Part shown: piece after piece, positions 17,809-24,784 of the stretch
Numbering within the stretch: position 1 is the stretch's first letter
Layout: each line of letters begins with the position of its first letter
From: Sphingomonas arenae
GTDB taxonomy: Bacteria; Pseudomonadota; Alphaproteobacteria; Sphingomonadales; Sphingomonadaceae
Assembly: GCF_016924655.1 (NCBI RefSeq)
Contig: NZ_JAFFJU010000001.1
Coordinates: forward strand, 62,001-126,000
Direction of reading: 5' to 3'
DNA length: 64,000 nucleotides
The notes under the pieces: model-generated
What the model saw: only the letters and a program-made list of their open reading frames with translations
Database searches by the model: none
What the model was told of the DNA's origin: nothing
Program-made: the position numbers and the translations under genes

Positions 17809-19716
17809 TCACTGGCCCAGTCCCTCCGCCATCTCCGCCACCTCGAGCCAACGCAGCTCCGCCGCTTCCTTGTCGGTGCGGAGCTTGGCGATGTGGTCCA
17901 TGAGGGCTGCGAACTTCTTGGGATCGCGGGTATAAAGGTCGGGGTCGGCGAGCGAAGCTTCATCGGCGGCGATGGCAGCTTCGAGCTTCTCGATTTCGGC
18001 CGGCAGGCGGTCGAGGTCGCGCTGGTCTTTGTAGGAAAGCTTGCGGGCAGCGGCAGGCGGCGCGTTGGCGGCCACCGTGACTGACCCCTCCGGCGACCTG
18101 CGGCCACCACCTCCCCGGGCCGGGGAGGATCGCCGCTTCGCCCAGTCCTCATACCCGCCGGCGACCACGTCGACCTTGCCGGAGCCGTCGAGCCCCAGCG
18201 TGATCGTCACCGTGCGGTCGAGGAAGTCGCGGTCGTGGCTGACGAGCAGCACCGTGCCCTCATAGTCGGCGATGACCTCCTGCAGCAGGTCGAGTGTCTC
18301 AAGGTCGAGGTCGTTGGTCGGTTCGTCCAGCACCAGCAGGTTCGAGGCGCGGGCAAACTCGCGGGCCAGCAGCAGGCGTGAGCGCTCGCCGCCGGAGAGG
18401 GAGCCCACAGGCGCCTCGGTCAGCTCGGGGCTGAACAGGAATTCCTTGAGGTAGCCCTTGATGTGCTTCTTGACCCCGCGCACCTCAATCCAGTCGCCGC
18501 CATCCGCCAGCACGTCGCGCACGCGCTTGTCGGGAGCCATGAGCTTGCGCTGCTGGTCGATGACGATGCCGGACAGGGTCTTGGCGCGCGTGATCGTGCC
18601 ATGGTCCGGCTCGATCTCGCCGGTGAGCAGCTTCAACAGCGTAGTTTTTCCCGCGCCGTTTGCGCCGACGATGCCGATCCGGTCCCCGCGCTGGATGCGC
18701 AGGGTGAAGTCGCGAATGATGGTGCGGCGTTCGTCCCGCTCGCCGAGCGCAGCCCCCTCGCGCTCACCCTGAGCCTGTCGAAGGGTGTGGAGAGACGCTT
18801 CGTCAGGCTCAGCGTGAGCGCCGGTGAGGGCGGGTCGAAGAGGATAGCTCTTCCACACCCTTTCGGCATCGATCACCGTCTTGGTCTTGGTATCATCCTT
18901 GACCAGCCCCAGCTTCGCCACGCCCGGCCCACCGATCATGGATGCGCGCTGAGCCCGCATCTCGTTCAGCTTCGCGAGCCGCCCTTGGTTTCGCCGCCGG
19001 CGGGCGGTGACGCCGCGCTGGAGCCAATGGAGCTCCAGCTTGAGTTTCGCGTCGAGCTTCTCGGCGGCGCGTATCTCCTCGTCATAGACCCGCTCGGTCC
19101 AAGCATCGAAGCCGCCAAAGCCGATCTCCGCCCGCCGCAGCGTGCCCCGGTCCAGCCACAGGCAGCTCTTGGTGAGGCGCGTGAGGAAGGTCCGGTCGTG
19201 ACTGATCACCACGAACGCGCCGTTGAAGCGGCTGAGCCAGTCCTCCAGCCAGTCGATCGCCGCCAGGTCGAGGTGGTTGGTGGGCTCATCGAGCATCAGC
19301 ACGTCCGGCTCCTGCGCCAGCGCCCGGACGATGGCTGCCCGCCGCCGCTCACCACCCGATGCCGTTGCAGTCTCCCGGCCGAGGTCGATCCCAAGCTGCG
19401 TCGCGATCGCGGCAGCGTCGTGGGCAGCAGGCGAGTCCGCGCCGGCGAGCACCCAGTCCTCCAGCGTCCGGTGGTCACCCATTCTCGAGTCCTGCTCCAG
19501 CAGCACCACCTTCTTGCCCGGGACGATGGTACGCCGGCCCTCGTCCGTATCGATCTGCCCGGCCAGGCACTTGAGCAGCGTCGTCTTGCCCGCGCCGTTC
19601 CGTCCGATCAGCGCCAGCCGGTCGCGGGGGCCGATGTGAATGTCGAGGTTCCGGAACAGCCAGCCTTCGCCCTGAACAAGGCCAAGGTCTTCATAGGAAA
19701 GGATCGGTGCCACCAT
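17809..19716 (-). CDS. ABC-F family ATPase (Uup-like) with an in-frame repeat insertion
   Basis: A 635-residue soluble protein with two ABC ATPase domains and no transmembrane part, the layout of ABC-F translation factors; the C-terminal coiled coil (about 550-635) is Uup-like. Domain 1 has Walker A 'GRNGAGKTT' at 38-46 and signature 'ASGGERRRAAIVRAL'. Domain 2 has 'GANGAGKTTLLKLLTG' and 'LSGGERSRLLLAREF'. Both Walker B motifs (LDEPTNHLD, LDEPTNDLD) are intact. Known relatives act on the ribosome or on transposon excision. Between the linker and domain 2, about residues 288-325 ('AEPDEASLHTLRQAQGEREG') do not belong to the family and are translated repeat DNA at 18760-18821. The frame is kept, so the protein is probably functional. 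Confidence 0.9.
   Translation of the reverse strand: MVAPILSYEDLGLVQGEGWLFRNLDIHIGPRDRLALIGRNGAGKTTLLKCLAGQIDTDEGRRTIVPGKKVVLLEQDSRMGDHRTLEDWVLAGADSPAAHDAAAIATQLGIDLGRETATASGGERRRAAIVRALAQEPDVLMLDEPTNHLDLAAIDWLEDWLSRFNGAFVVISHDRTFLTRLTKSCLWLDRGTLRRAEIGFGGFDAWTERVYDEEIRAAEKLDAKLKLELHWLQRGVTARRRRNQGRLAKLNEMRAQRASMIGGPGVAKLGLVKDDTKTKTVIDAERVWKSYPLRPALTGAHAEPDEASLHTLRQAQGEREGAALGERDERRTIIRDFTLRIQRGDRIGIVGANGAGKTTLLKLLTGEIEPDHGTITRAKTLSGIVIDQQRKLMAPDKRVRDVLADGGDWIEVRGVKKHIKGYLKEFLFSPELTEAPVGSLSGGERSRLLLAREFARASNLLVLDEPTNDLDLETLDLLQEVIADYEGTVLLVSHDRDFLDRTVTITLGLDGSGKVDVVAGGYEDWAKRRSSPARGGGGRRSPEGSVTVAANAPPAAARKLSYKDQRDLDRLPAEIEKLEAAIAADEASLADPDLYTRDPKKFAALMDHIAKLRTDKEAAELRWLEVAEMAEGLGQ
18760..18821. 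repeat. Inverted pair of family A repeats inside the ABC-F coding region
   Basis: A minus-oriented copy (18760-18783) and a plus-oriented copy (18798-18821) of the 24-base element CTTCGACAGGCTCAGGGTGA.. face each other across 14 bases. The arms match at 22 of 24 positions. The unit lies wholly inside an open coding frame. Confidence 0.85.
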
Positions 19717-19833
19717 GGGCCGGCTCTCTAGCGGCCCGAAGGCGTGTCGTCACGGCCACATGAACACAGCCATGTGCCACGGTTCATAAGACATTCAATG
19801 CCTTGTGGTACACAGCCGTCCAAGAGATTCGAC

Positions 19834-20142
19834 ATGAGCCTGTTTCGTACCCTCCTTGCCGCCGTCGTTGCGACCGGCCTGATCGCCACCCCTGCGCTGG
19901 CGGACCGCAAACGCGACCGCGGCCGGGACCAGGACCGCGCGTTCGAGGCATTCCGCGAAGGTCGCTCCATGCCGCTGCCGCAGATCGAGCGGCGGGTACG
20001 TCCGCACATGGGCGGGGCGGACTATCTGGGACCTGAATTCAACGGGCGGACCTACCGCCTCAAGTTCATGCGCGGCGGGCGGGTGATCTGGGTCGACGTG
20101 GACGCGGCGACGGGCCGGATCATCGGCCGGTCGGGGGACTAA
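19834..20142 (+). CDS. Small exported PepSY-like protein
   Basis: A 102-residue secreted protein. The start ATG at 19834 follows AAGAGA and begins a clean signal peptide (MSLFRTLLAAVVATGLIATP, cleaved after ALA). The mature part is very basic at its N-terminus ('DRKRDRGRDQDRAFEAFREG'), followed by 'YRLKFMRGGRVIWVDVDAAT' and 'GRIIGRSGD', a PepSY/propeptide-like beta hairpin. Such proteins may bind periplasmic peptidases or metals; here that is inference. In-frame upstream ATGs lack signals. It could sit upstream of the two-component pair, from which it is separated by a repeat cluster. Confidence 0.75.
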   Translation: MSLFRTLLAAVVATGLIATPALADRKRDRGRDQDRAFEAFREGRSMPLPQIERRVRPHMGGADYLGPEFNGRTYRLKFMRGGRVIWVDVDAATGRIIGRSGD

Positions 20143-20193
20143 GTCTTCTCCTCCTCTTGCCCTCGCGGTAAGTGTGTCAAACGTCGAGCTACC

Positions 20194-20340
20194 CTTCGAC
20201 AAGCTCAGGGTGAGCGCCACGGAAAACGCACCGCCCCCGCGCGCTCACACTCAGCCTGTTAAAGCGTGTGACTACCATGCGCTCACGCTGAGCCTGTCGA
20301 AGCGTCTGGCATCATCCTTCGACAGGCTCAGGGTGAGCGC
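20194..20340. repeat. Cluster of four family A REP-like repeats
   Basis: Copies of the 24-base element lie at 20194-20217 (plus), 20241-20264 (minus, degenerate), 20279-20302 (minus) and 20317-20340 (plus). The last two form an inverted pair spaced by 14 bases, the same spacing as inside the ABC-F gene. Together they fill most of the 318-base gap (20143-20460) before the response regulator; I see no gene in that gap. Confidence 0.85.
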
Positions 20341-20460
20341 CGTCCGGTCAGGCTGGCTTGCCTGAGCGTGCCCTCTCCCCCTCCTCAATCGTTCCGTCTA
20401 AGCAACCGTTCAGCTTCGCGCGGGTTAACCGGCGAAGCTGAATGCAAAGGACTGACACAC

Positions 20461-21126
20461 ATGCGCGTTCTGATCGTCGAGGACGAACCCAATCTGGGGC
20501 GCCAGCTCCGTTCCACGCTGGAGGGTGCCGGCTATGCAGTCGACCTGGCGACGGACGGCGAGGACGGCCACTATCTCGGCGCGACCGAAAGCTATGACGC
20601 CGTGGTGCTCGACCTGGGACTGCCGGAGGTCGACGGTCTGACCGTGCTCGACCGCTGGCGCCGCGAAGGCCGCAAGATGCCGGTGCTCGTGTTGACCGCG
20701 CGGGACAGCTGGTCCGACAAGGTGGCCGGCCTGGACGCGGGCGCCGACGATTATCTCGCCAAACCGTTCCAGACCGAGGAGCTCATCGCCCGGCTGCGTG
20801 CGCTGATCCGCCGTTCCTCCGGCAATGCCTCGTCGGAGCTGATCGCCGGCGACATCCGGCTCGACACGCGCTCGGGCCGGGTCACCAAGGATGGCGAGCC
20901 GGTCAAGCTGACCGCGCAGGAGTATAAGCTCCTGAGCTACCTCATGCACCACAAGGGCAAGGTCGTCAGCCGCACCGAGCTCATCGAGCACATCTATGAC
21001 CAGGACTTTGATCGCGATTCGAACACCATCGAGGTGTTCGTGACCCGCATCCGCAAGAAGCTGGGCGCCGACGTCATCACCACGATCCGCGGCCTCGGCT
21101 ACAGCCTGGAGGATCCGGCGGCTTGA
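20461..21126 (+). CDS. OmpR/PhoP-family response regulator
   Basis: A 221-residue two-component regulator. The start ATG at 20461 gives the canonical MRVLIVEDEP and is preceded by AAAGGA. The receiver domain has Asp7/Glu8-type acidic residues, phosphoacceptor Asp51 ('VVLDLGLPEVDG') and the conserved Lys in 'YLAKPFQTEE'. The C-terminal winged helix runs from about residue 125 ('LTAQEYKLLSYLMHHKG' to 'TTIRGLGYSLE'). It is closest in style to PhoP/QseB-type regulators that sense envelope conditions. The next gene overlaps it by four bases (TTGA), so kinase and regulator are translated together. Confidence 0.93.
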   Translation: MRVLIVEDEPNLGRQLRSTLEGAGYAVDLATDGEDGHYLGATESYDAVVLDLGLPEVDGLTVLDRWRREGRKMPVLVLTARDSWSDKVAGLDAGADDYLAKPFQTEELIARLRALIRRSSGNASSELIAGDIRLDTRSGRVTKDGEPVKLTAQEYKLLSYLMHHKGKVVSRTELIEHIYDQDFDRDSNTIEVFVTRIRKKLGADVITTIRGLGYSLEDPAA

Positions 21127-22553
21127 ACCTGGAGGCACCGGCCCCTGCCGGTGGCGCCCACGCCGGCGAACCCGAGACCCAGGCGGGCCTGGTCAGTCAC
21201 GCCTTGCCCGTGGAGGACGGCGGGACTGGATCGCTGACCCGGCGCATGATCGTTGTCGCGGCGATCTGGATCAGCGTCTTGCTGTTCGCCGGCGGTTTTG
21301 CACTCGACCGCGTTCTCACCAGCAGCATCGTCCGCAACTTCGACGCGCAGCTCGAGAACGTGCTGAACTCGATGGTGGTCGCGTCGGAAATCGGACCTGA
21401 CGGGGAGGTCCGCTTCAACCGCCCGCCCGCAGACCAGCGCTTCATCGAGCCGTACAGCGGCGTCTATTATCAGATTTCCGGTGACGGAGCGGAGCCATTC
21501 CCGTCGCGTTCCCTGTGGGACCGGCGGCTACGCGTGAGCGACAGCTACTTCCATGTCGAGCCGCACTTCTATGACAGCACGGAGTTTGATGGCGAGCCGC
21601 TGCGGGTCGTCGAGCGAGACGTGATCCTGCCCGCGTCCAAGGTCCGCTGGCGGTTCCAGGTGGCCCAAAGCCGGCAGCTTATCGATCAGCAGATCCGCGA
21701 ATATCGCTCGACCCTGTTCTGGAGCTTCGCGGTGCTGGGCCTCGGCCTCATCATCATGGCGGCGCTTCAGACCGTCTACGGGCTCTGGCCCCTGCGCCGC
21801 GTGCGGAGCGAGGTGGTCGCCATTCGCTCCGGCGCGAAGACGCGGATCGAGGACCGGCTGCCCAATGAAATTCGCCCGCTCGCCGACGAGATCAACCAGC
21901 TGCTCGCCCACAATGAGGCGCAGGCGGAGGAAGCGCGGCGTCATGCCGGCAACCTGGCCCATGCGCTCAAGACGCCGCTCACCGTCATCACCAACGCCGC
22001 GACCGCGGAGGCGCCCGACCTGGCCGACACGGTCTGCCGGGAGGCGACGACGATGCGCCGCCAGGTCGACCACCACCTTGCCCGGGCGCGCGCCATCGGG
22101 CGGCGAGCCTCCGCCCAGTCGCGCGCCTGCGTCTGGGAGAGCCTGCAGGCCGTGGAACGGGCGGTCAGCCGGATGTACGAGGAGGTGACCGTCGACATTG
22201 CCGGGGACAAGACGGCCGAGGCGCGGGTGGAGCGGCAGGACCTCGACGAGATGCTCGGCAACCTCGTCGAGAATGCCGCCAAGTACGGTAACGGCCGGGT
22301 ATTCGTCACGGTGGAGAAGAGCGCGCCCTGGATCGACATCCTGGTCGAGGATGACGGTCCCGGTATTCCCGAGGAGCAGCGCCAGGAGCTCTTCACCCGC
22401 GGCAAGCGGCTCGACACCACCGGCAAGCCCGGAACCGGGCTCGGTCTGGCGATCGTCCGCGACGTGGCGGAAATCTATGGTGGCCGGATCATCCTGGAGG
22501 AGAGCGAGGATCTTGGCGGTCTGCTGGCCCGCCTGAGCCTTCCTGCAGGATAG
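21123..22553 (+). CDS. Sensor histidine kinase (PhoQ-like), partner of the preceding regulator
   Basis: A 476-residue membrane kinase starting with TTG inside the regulator stop. A proline/alanine-rich cytoplasmic N-terminus of about 40 residues precedes the first transmembrane helix ('IVVAAIWISVLLFAGGFAL'). A periplasmic sensor follows (about 65-190), then a second helix ('FWSFAVLGLGLIIMAALQTV') and HAMP. The H-box is 'NLAHALKTPL' with His280, the N-box 'NLVENAAKYG', then 'DDGPGIPEEQR' and 'GTGLGLAIVRDV'. All catalytic elements are present. The signal is unknown; the family often senses cations, low pH or antimicrobial peptides. Confidence 0.92.
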   Translation: MNLEAPAPAGGAHAGEPETQAGLVSHALPVEDGGTGSLTRRMIVVAAIWISVLLFAGGFALDRVLTSSIVRNFDAQLENVLNSMVVASEIGPDGEVRFNRPPADQRFIEPYSGVYYQISGDGAEPFPSRSLWDRRLRVSDSYFHVEPHFYDSTEFDGEPLRVVERDVILPASKVRWRFQVAQSRQLIDQQIREYRSTLFWSFAVLGLGLIIMAALQTVYGLWPLRRVRSEVVAIRSGAKTRIEDRLPNEIRPLADEINQLLAHNEAQAEEARRHAGNLAHALKTPLTVITNAATAEAPDLADTVCREATTMRRQVDHHLARARAIGRRASAQSRACVWESLQAVERAVSRMYEEVTVDIAGDKTAEARVERQDLDEMLGNLVENAAKYGNGRVFVTVEKSAPWIDILVEDDGPGIPEEQRQELFTRGKRLDTTGKPGTGLGLAIVRDVAEIYGGRIILEESEDLGGLLARLSLPAG

Positions 22554-22603
22554 GGGAAATCCCGGACCTTGCCCCTCTCCCTTCGCGCTCCTAGGTGCCC
22601 CTC

Positions 22604-23617
22604 GTGACCGCTTCCGTTCTTCCCCTCCGCCCCCATCGTGCGCCCTCACTGGAGCCGATGATGAACCTCATCGCGCAGGACATGGCCGCCGTGAACGCGG
22701 TGATCCTAGAGCGCATGCAGTCGGAGGTGGCGCTCATTCCGGCTCTGGCGGGTCATCTGATTGCGGGCGGCGGCAAGCGCATGCGGCCGATGCTGACCCT
22801 CGCGAGTGCCGCACTGCTGGACTATCCCGGCAGCCGGCACCACAAGCTCGCCGCGGCGGTGGAGTTCATCCATACGGCGACCCTGCTGCACGACGATGTG
22901 GTGGACGGCAGCGGAATGCGCCGGGGCAAGCAGACGGCGAACCTCATCTGGGGCAATCCGGCGAGCGTCCTGGTCGGCGACTTCCTCTTCTCCCGCGCCT
23001 TCGAGTTGATGGTCGAAGACGGGTCCCTGAAGGTCTTGCGGATCCTGAGCCACGCGTCCGCCGTGATCGCGGAGGGAGAGGTCGACCAGCTCACCGCCCA
23101 GCGCCAGATCGGCACGGACGAGGACAAGTATCTCCGGATCATCCAGGCCAAGACCGCGGCGCTGTTCGCCGCAGCCTGCCGCATCGCGCCGGTCGTCGCG
23201 GAGGCGGGCGAGGAAGCCGAGGAAGCGCTGGAGGCTTATGGCCGCAACCTGGGCATTGCCTTCCAGCTGGTGGATGACGCGATCGATTATACCAGCGACG
23301 AGGCGACCAGCGGCAAGGACCTCGGCGACGATTTCCGCGACGGCAAGATGACCTTGCCGATCATCCTCGCTTACGCACGCGGCAGCGAACCGGATCGCCA
23401 GTTCTGGCGCGAGGCGATGGCTGGAGACCGGGTCGGCGACGACGACCTCGCGCACGCGGTCCGCCTTCTCCGCAGCAGCGAGGCGATCAGCGACACGCTG
23501 GAGCGTGCACGGCAGTATGCCCGGCGCGCGCTCGATGCGTTGGCACCCTTCCCGTCGAGCAAGGCCAAGGCGGCACTGACCGAAGCGGTGGAGTTCGCGG
23601 TCGCGCGCGCTTATTGA
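22604..23617 (+). CDS. Polyprenyl (octaprenyl/decaprenyl) diphosphate synthase
   Basis: All-trans prenyl chain elongating enzyme of about 337 residues, most likely making the ubiquinone side chain. The first aspartate-rich motif is 'LLHDDVVDGSGMRRG' and the second 'QLVDDAIDYTSD'. 'GGGKRMRPMLTLA' binds the isopentenyl diphosphate. The small residues before the first motif ('IHTAT') are typical of long-chain IspB/DdsA enzymes and not of geranylgeranyl synthases. I chose the GTG at 22604 (MTASVLPLRPHRAPSLEP), which resembles sphingomonad homologues; GTG at 22595 or an ATG at 22658 are alternatives. It is not placed with the carotenoid genes. Confidence 0.88.
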   Translation: MTASVLPLRPHRAPSLEPMMNLIAQDMAAVNAVILERMQSEVALIPALAGHLIAGGGKRMRPMLTLASAALLDYPGSRHHKLAAAVEFIHTATLLHDDVVDGSGMRRGKQTANLIWGNPASVLVGDFLFSRAFELMVEDGSLKVLRILSHASAVIAEGEVDQLTAQRQIGTDEDKYLRIIQAKTAALFAAACRIAPVVAEAGEEAEEALEAYGRNLGIAFQLVDDAIDYTSDEATSGKDLGDDFRDGKMTLPIILAYARGSEPDRQFWREAMAGDRVGDDDLAHAVRLLRSSEAISDTLERARQYARRALDALAPFPSSKAKAALTEAVEFAVARAY

Positions 23618-23695
23618 TGCGGGAGACTTGCAGGGTGCTTCCACCGGCGGGCCTGCCTCGGCTAGGGTATCCAGCCGCCCCCTGCTGGAGCCTGC

Positions 23696-24781
23696 ATGCC
23701 CCTTCTCGTTACCGGACACTGTGACCGGCTGATCTTCGGATTGAGTCCCGCAGAGCGCCTCCGCCGGCAGGTGGCAGGCATGCCCGGCCTGCGGCTCGTT
23801 GCGGATGCCTCGGCGGTGATCAGTGAAGGTACGCTGCAGTGGCTGGAGCAGAACCCCGGCATTGCGCTCGTCAGTACGAGCGGCAAGCGGCTGGCCGTGG
23901 CAGCGGTGGACGGAACGCCGACCCGCGACCTGCTCGACAGCGCCGCCAAGACCGTGACTGCCGACACCTTCCACTACTTCAACCGGAAACTTCGCCGGCG
24001 GGAGGCGCTGTTCGGGGTCAGCCTCGACGAGGTGGACGGGGACGCGCTGCACCGAACTTTGTTCAACAGCGTCTACAAGGGCGTCACAGACCTGGTTACC
24101 AAGTTCGTCTGGCCTGCGCCGGCTTATTGGGTGACACGCTTGCTGGCCGCCGCCCGGGTCACACCGAACATCGTCACCGCCGTCGGCTTTCTCTGCATGC
24201 TGCTCGCAGCGGTGCTGTTCGCGCGGGGACAGATCGCGCTCGCGCTCGTGCCGGCCTGGGTCATGACGTTCCTGGACACGGTCGACGGCAAGCTGGCGCG
24301 GGTGACGATCCGGTCCAGTCCGATCGGCAATACCCTGGATCATGGGATGGACATCATCCACCCGCCGATCTGGTGGCTGTGCCTCGCCTACGGGGTGGTG
24401 CTGCGTGAAGGCAATACGACTATGGTGCAGCCGGCGGTGGTTGCGATGCTCGGCAGCTACGTTGCCGGGCGGGTGGTGGAGACCGTCTTCAAGTCGCAAC
24501 TCGGCTTCAACCAGTTCATCTGGGAGCCAATGGACGCGTGGTTCCGCCTGATCGTTGCCCGGCGCAACATCATCCTTCTCATCATCACCGTGGGACTGAT
24601 CTCGGGCTTGTTGCTGGAATCGTTCCTGCTCGCGGCGGCATGGAGTGTCTCGTCCGCGCTGATCCAGCTGGTCCGACTGGCGCAGGCCTGGAGCCGACGG
24701 CCGGTCCGCTCCTTCCTTTCCGGCGACGATGACCTGACGCTGGCGGTCAGCCGGGCTCCCAAATCGCCCTCACAATCCTGA
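23696..24781 (+). CDS. CDP-alcohol phosphotransferase with an extra N-terminal domain
   Basis: A 361-residue protein. The C-terminal membrane part (about residues 140-345, six hydrophobic helices) carries the complete CDP-alcohol phosphotransferase signature DG-x2-AR-x8-G-x3-D-x3-D, seen as 'DGKLARVTIRSSPIGNTLDH' followed by GMD near residues 197-219. This joins a CDP-activated lipid or polyol to an alcohol, making a phospholipid or phosphodiester. The first 125 residues (MPLLVTGHCDRLIFGLSPAE..) are soluble and resemble a reduced nucleotidyltransferase-like domain, as in fused inositol-phosphate cytidylyltransferase/synthase proteins, but the glycine-rich NTP motif is missing. Substrate unknown. 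HrpB starts three bases after its stop. Confidence 0.85.
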   Translation: MPLLVTGHCDRLIFGLSPAERLRRQVAGMPGLRLVADASAVISEGTLQWLEQNPGIALVSTSGKRLAVAAVDGTPTRDLLDSAAKTVTADTFHYFNRKLRRREALFGVSLDEVDGDALHRTLFNSVYKGVTDLVTKFVWPAPAYWVTRLLAAARVTPNIVTAVGFLCMLLAAVLFARGQIALALVPAWVMTFLDTVDGKLARVTIRSSPIGNTLDHGMDIIHPPIWWLCLAYGVVLREGNTTMVQPAVVAMLGSYVAGRVVETVFKSQLGFNQFIWEPMDAWFRLIVARRNIILLIITVGLISGLLLESFLLAAAWSVSSALIQLVRLAQAWSRRPVRSFLSGDDDLTLAVSRAPKSPSQS

Positions 24782-24784
24782 TCG

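Noticed and set aside
18463-19731. A 422-residue plus-strand frame
   Set aside because: Antisense to the ABC-F gene and containing translated repeat sequence only.
20194-20340. A CRISPR-like array
   Set aside because: Repeats alternate in orientation, spacers are of unequal short length, and no cas gene is near; it is a REP-type cluster.
22604-23617. The prenyl synthase as crtE (geranylgeranyl diphosphate synthase) for the carotenoid genes
   Set aside because: It is 31 kb away from the crt cluster and its residues before the first aspartate motif fit long-chain ubiquinone side-chain synthases.
22706-24499. A 597-residue minus-strand frame
   Set aside because: Antisense to both the prenyl synthase and the CDP-alcohol phosphotransferase and crossing their junction; no family resemblance.
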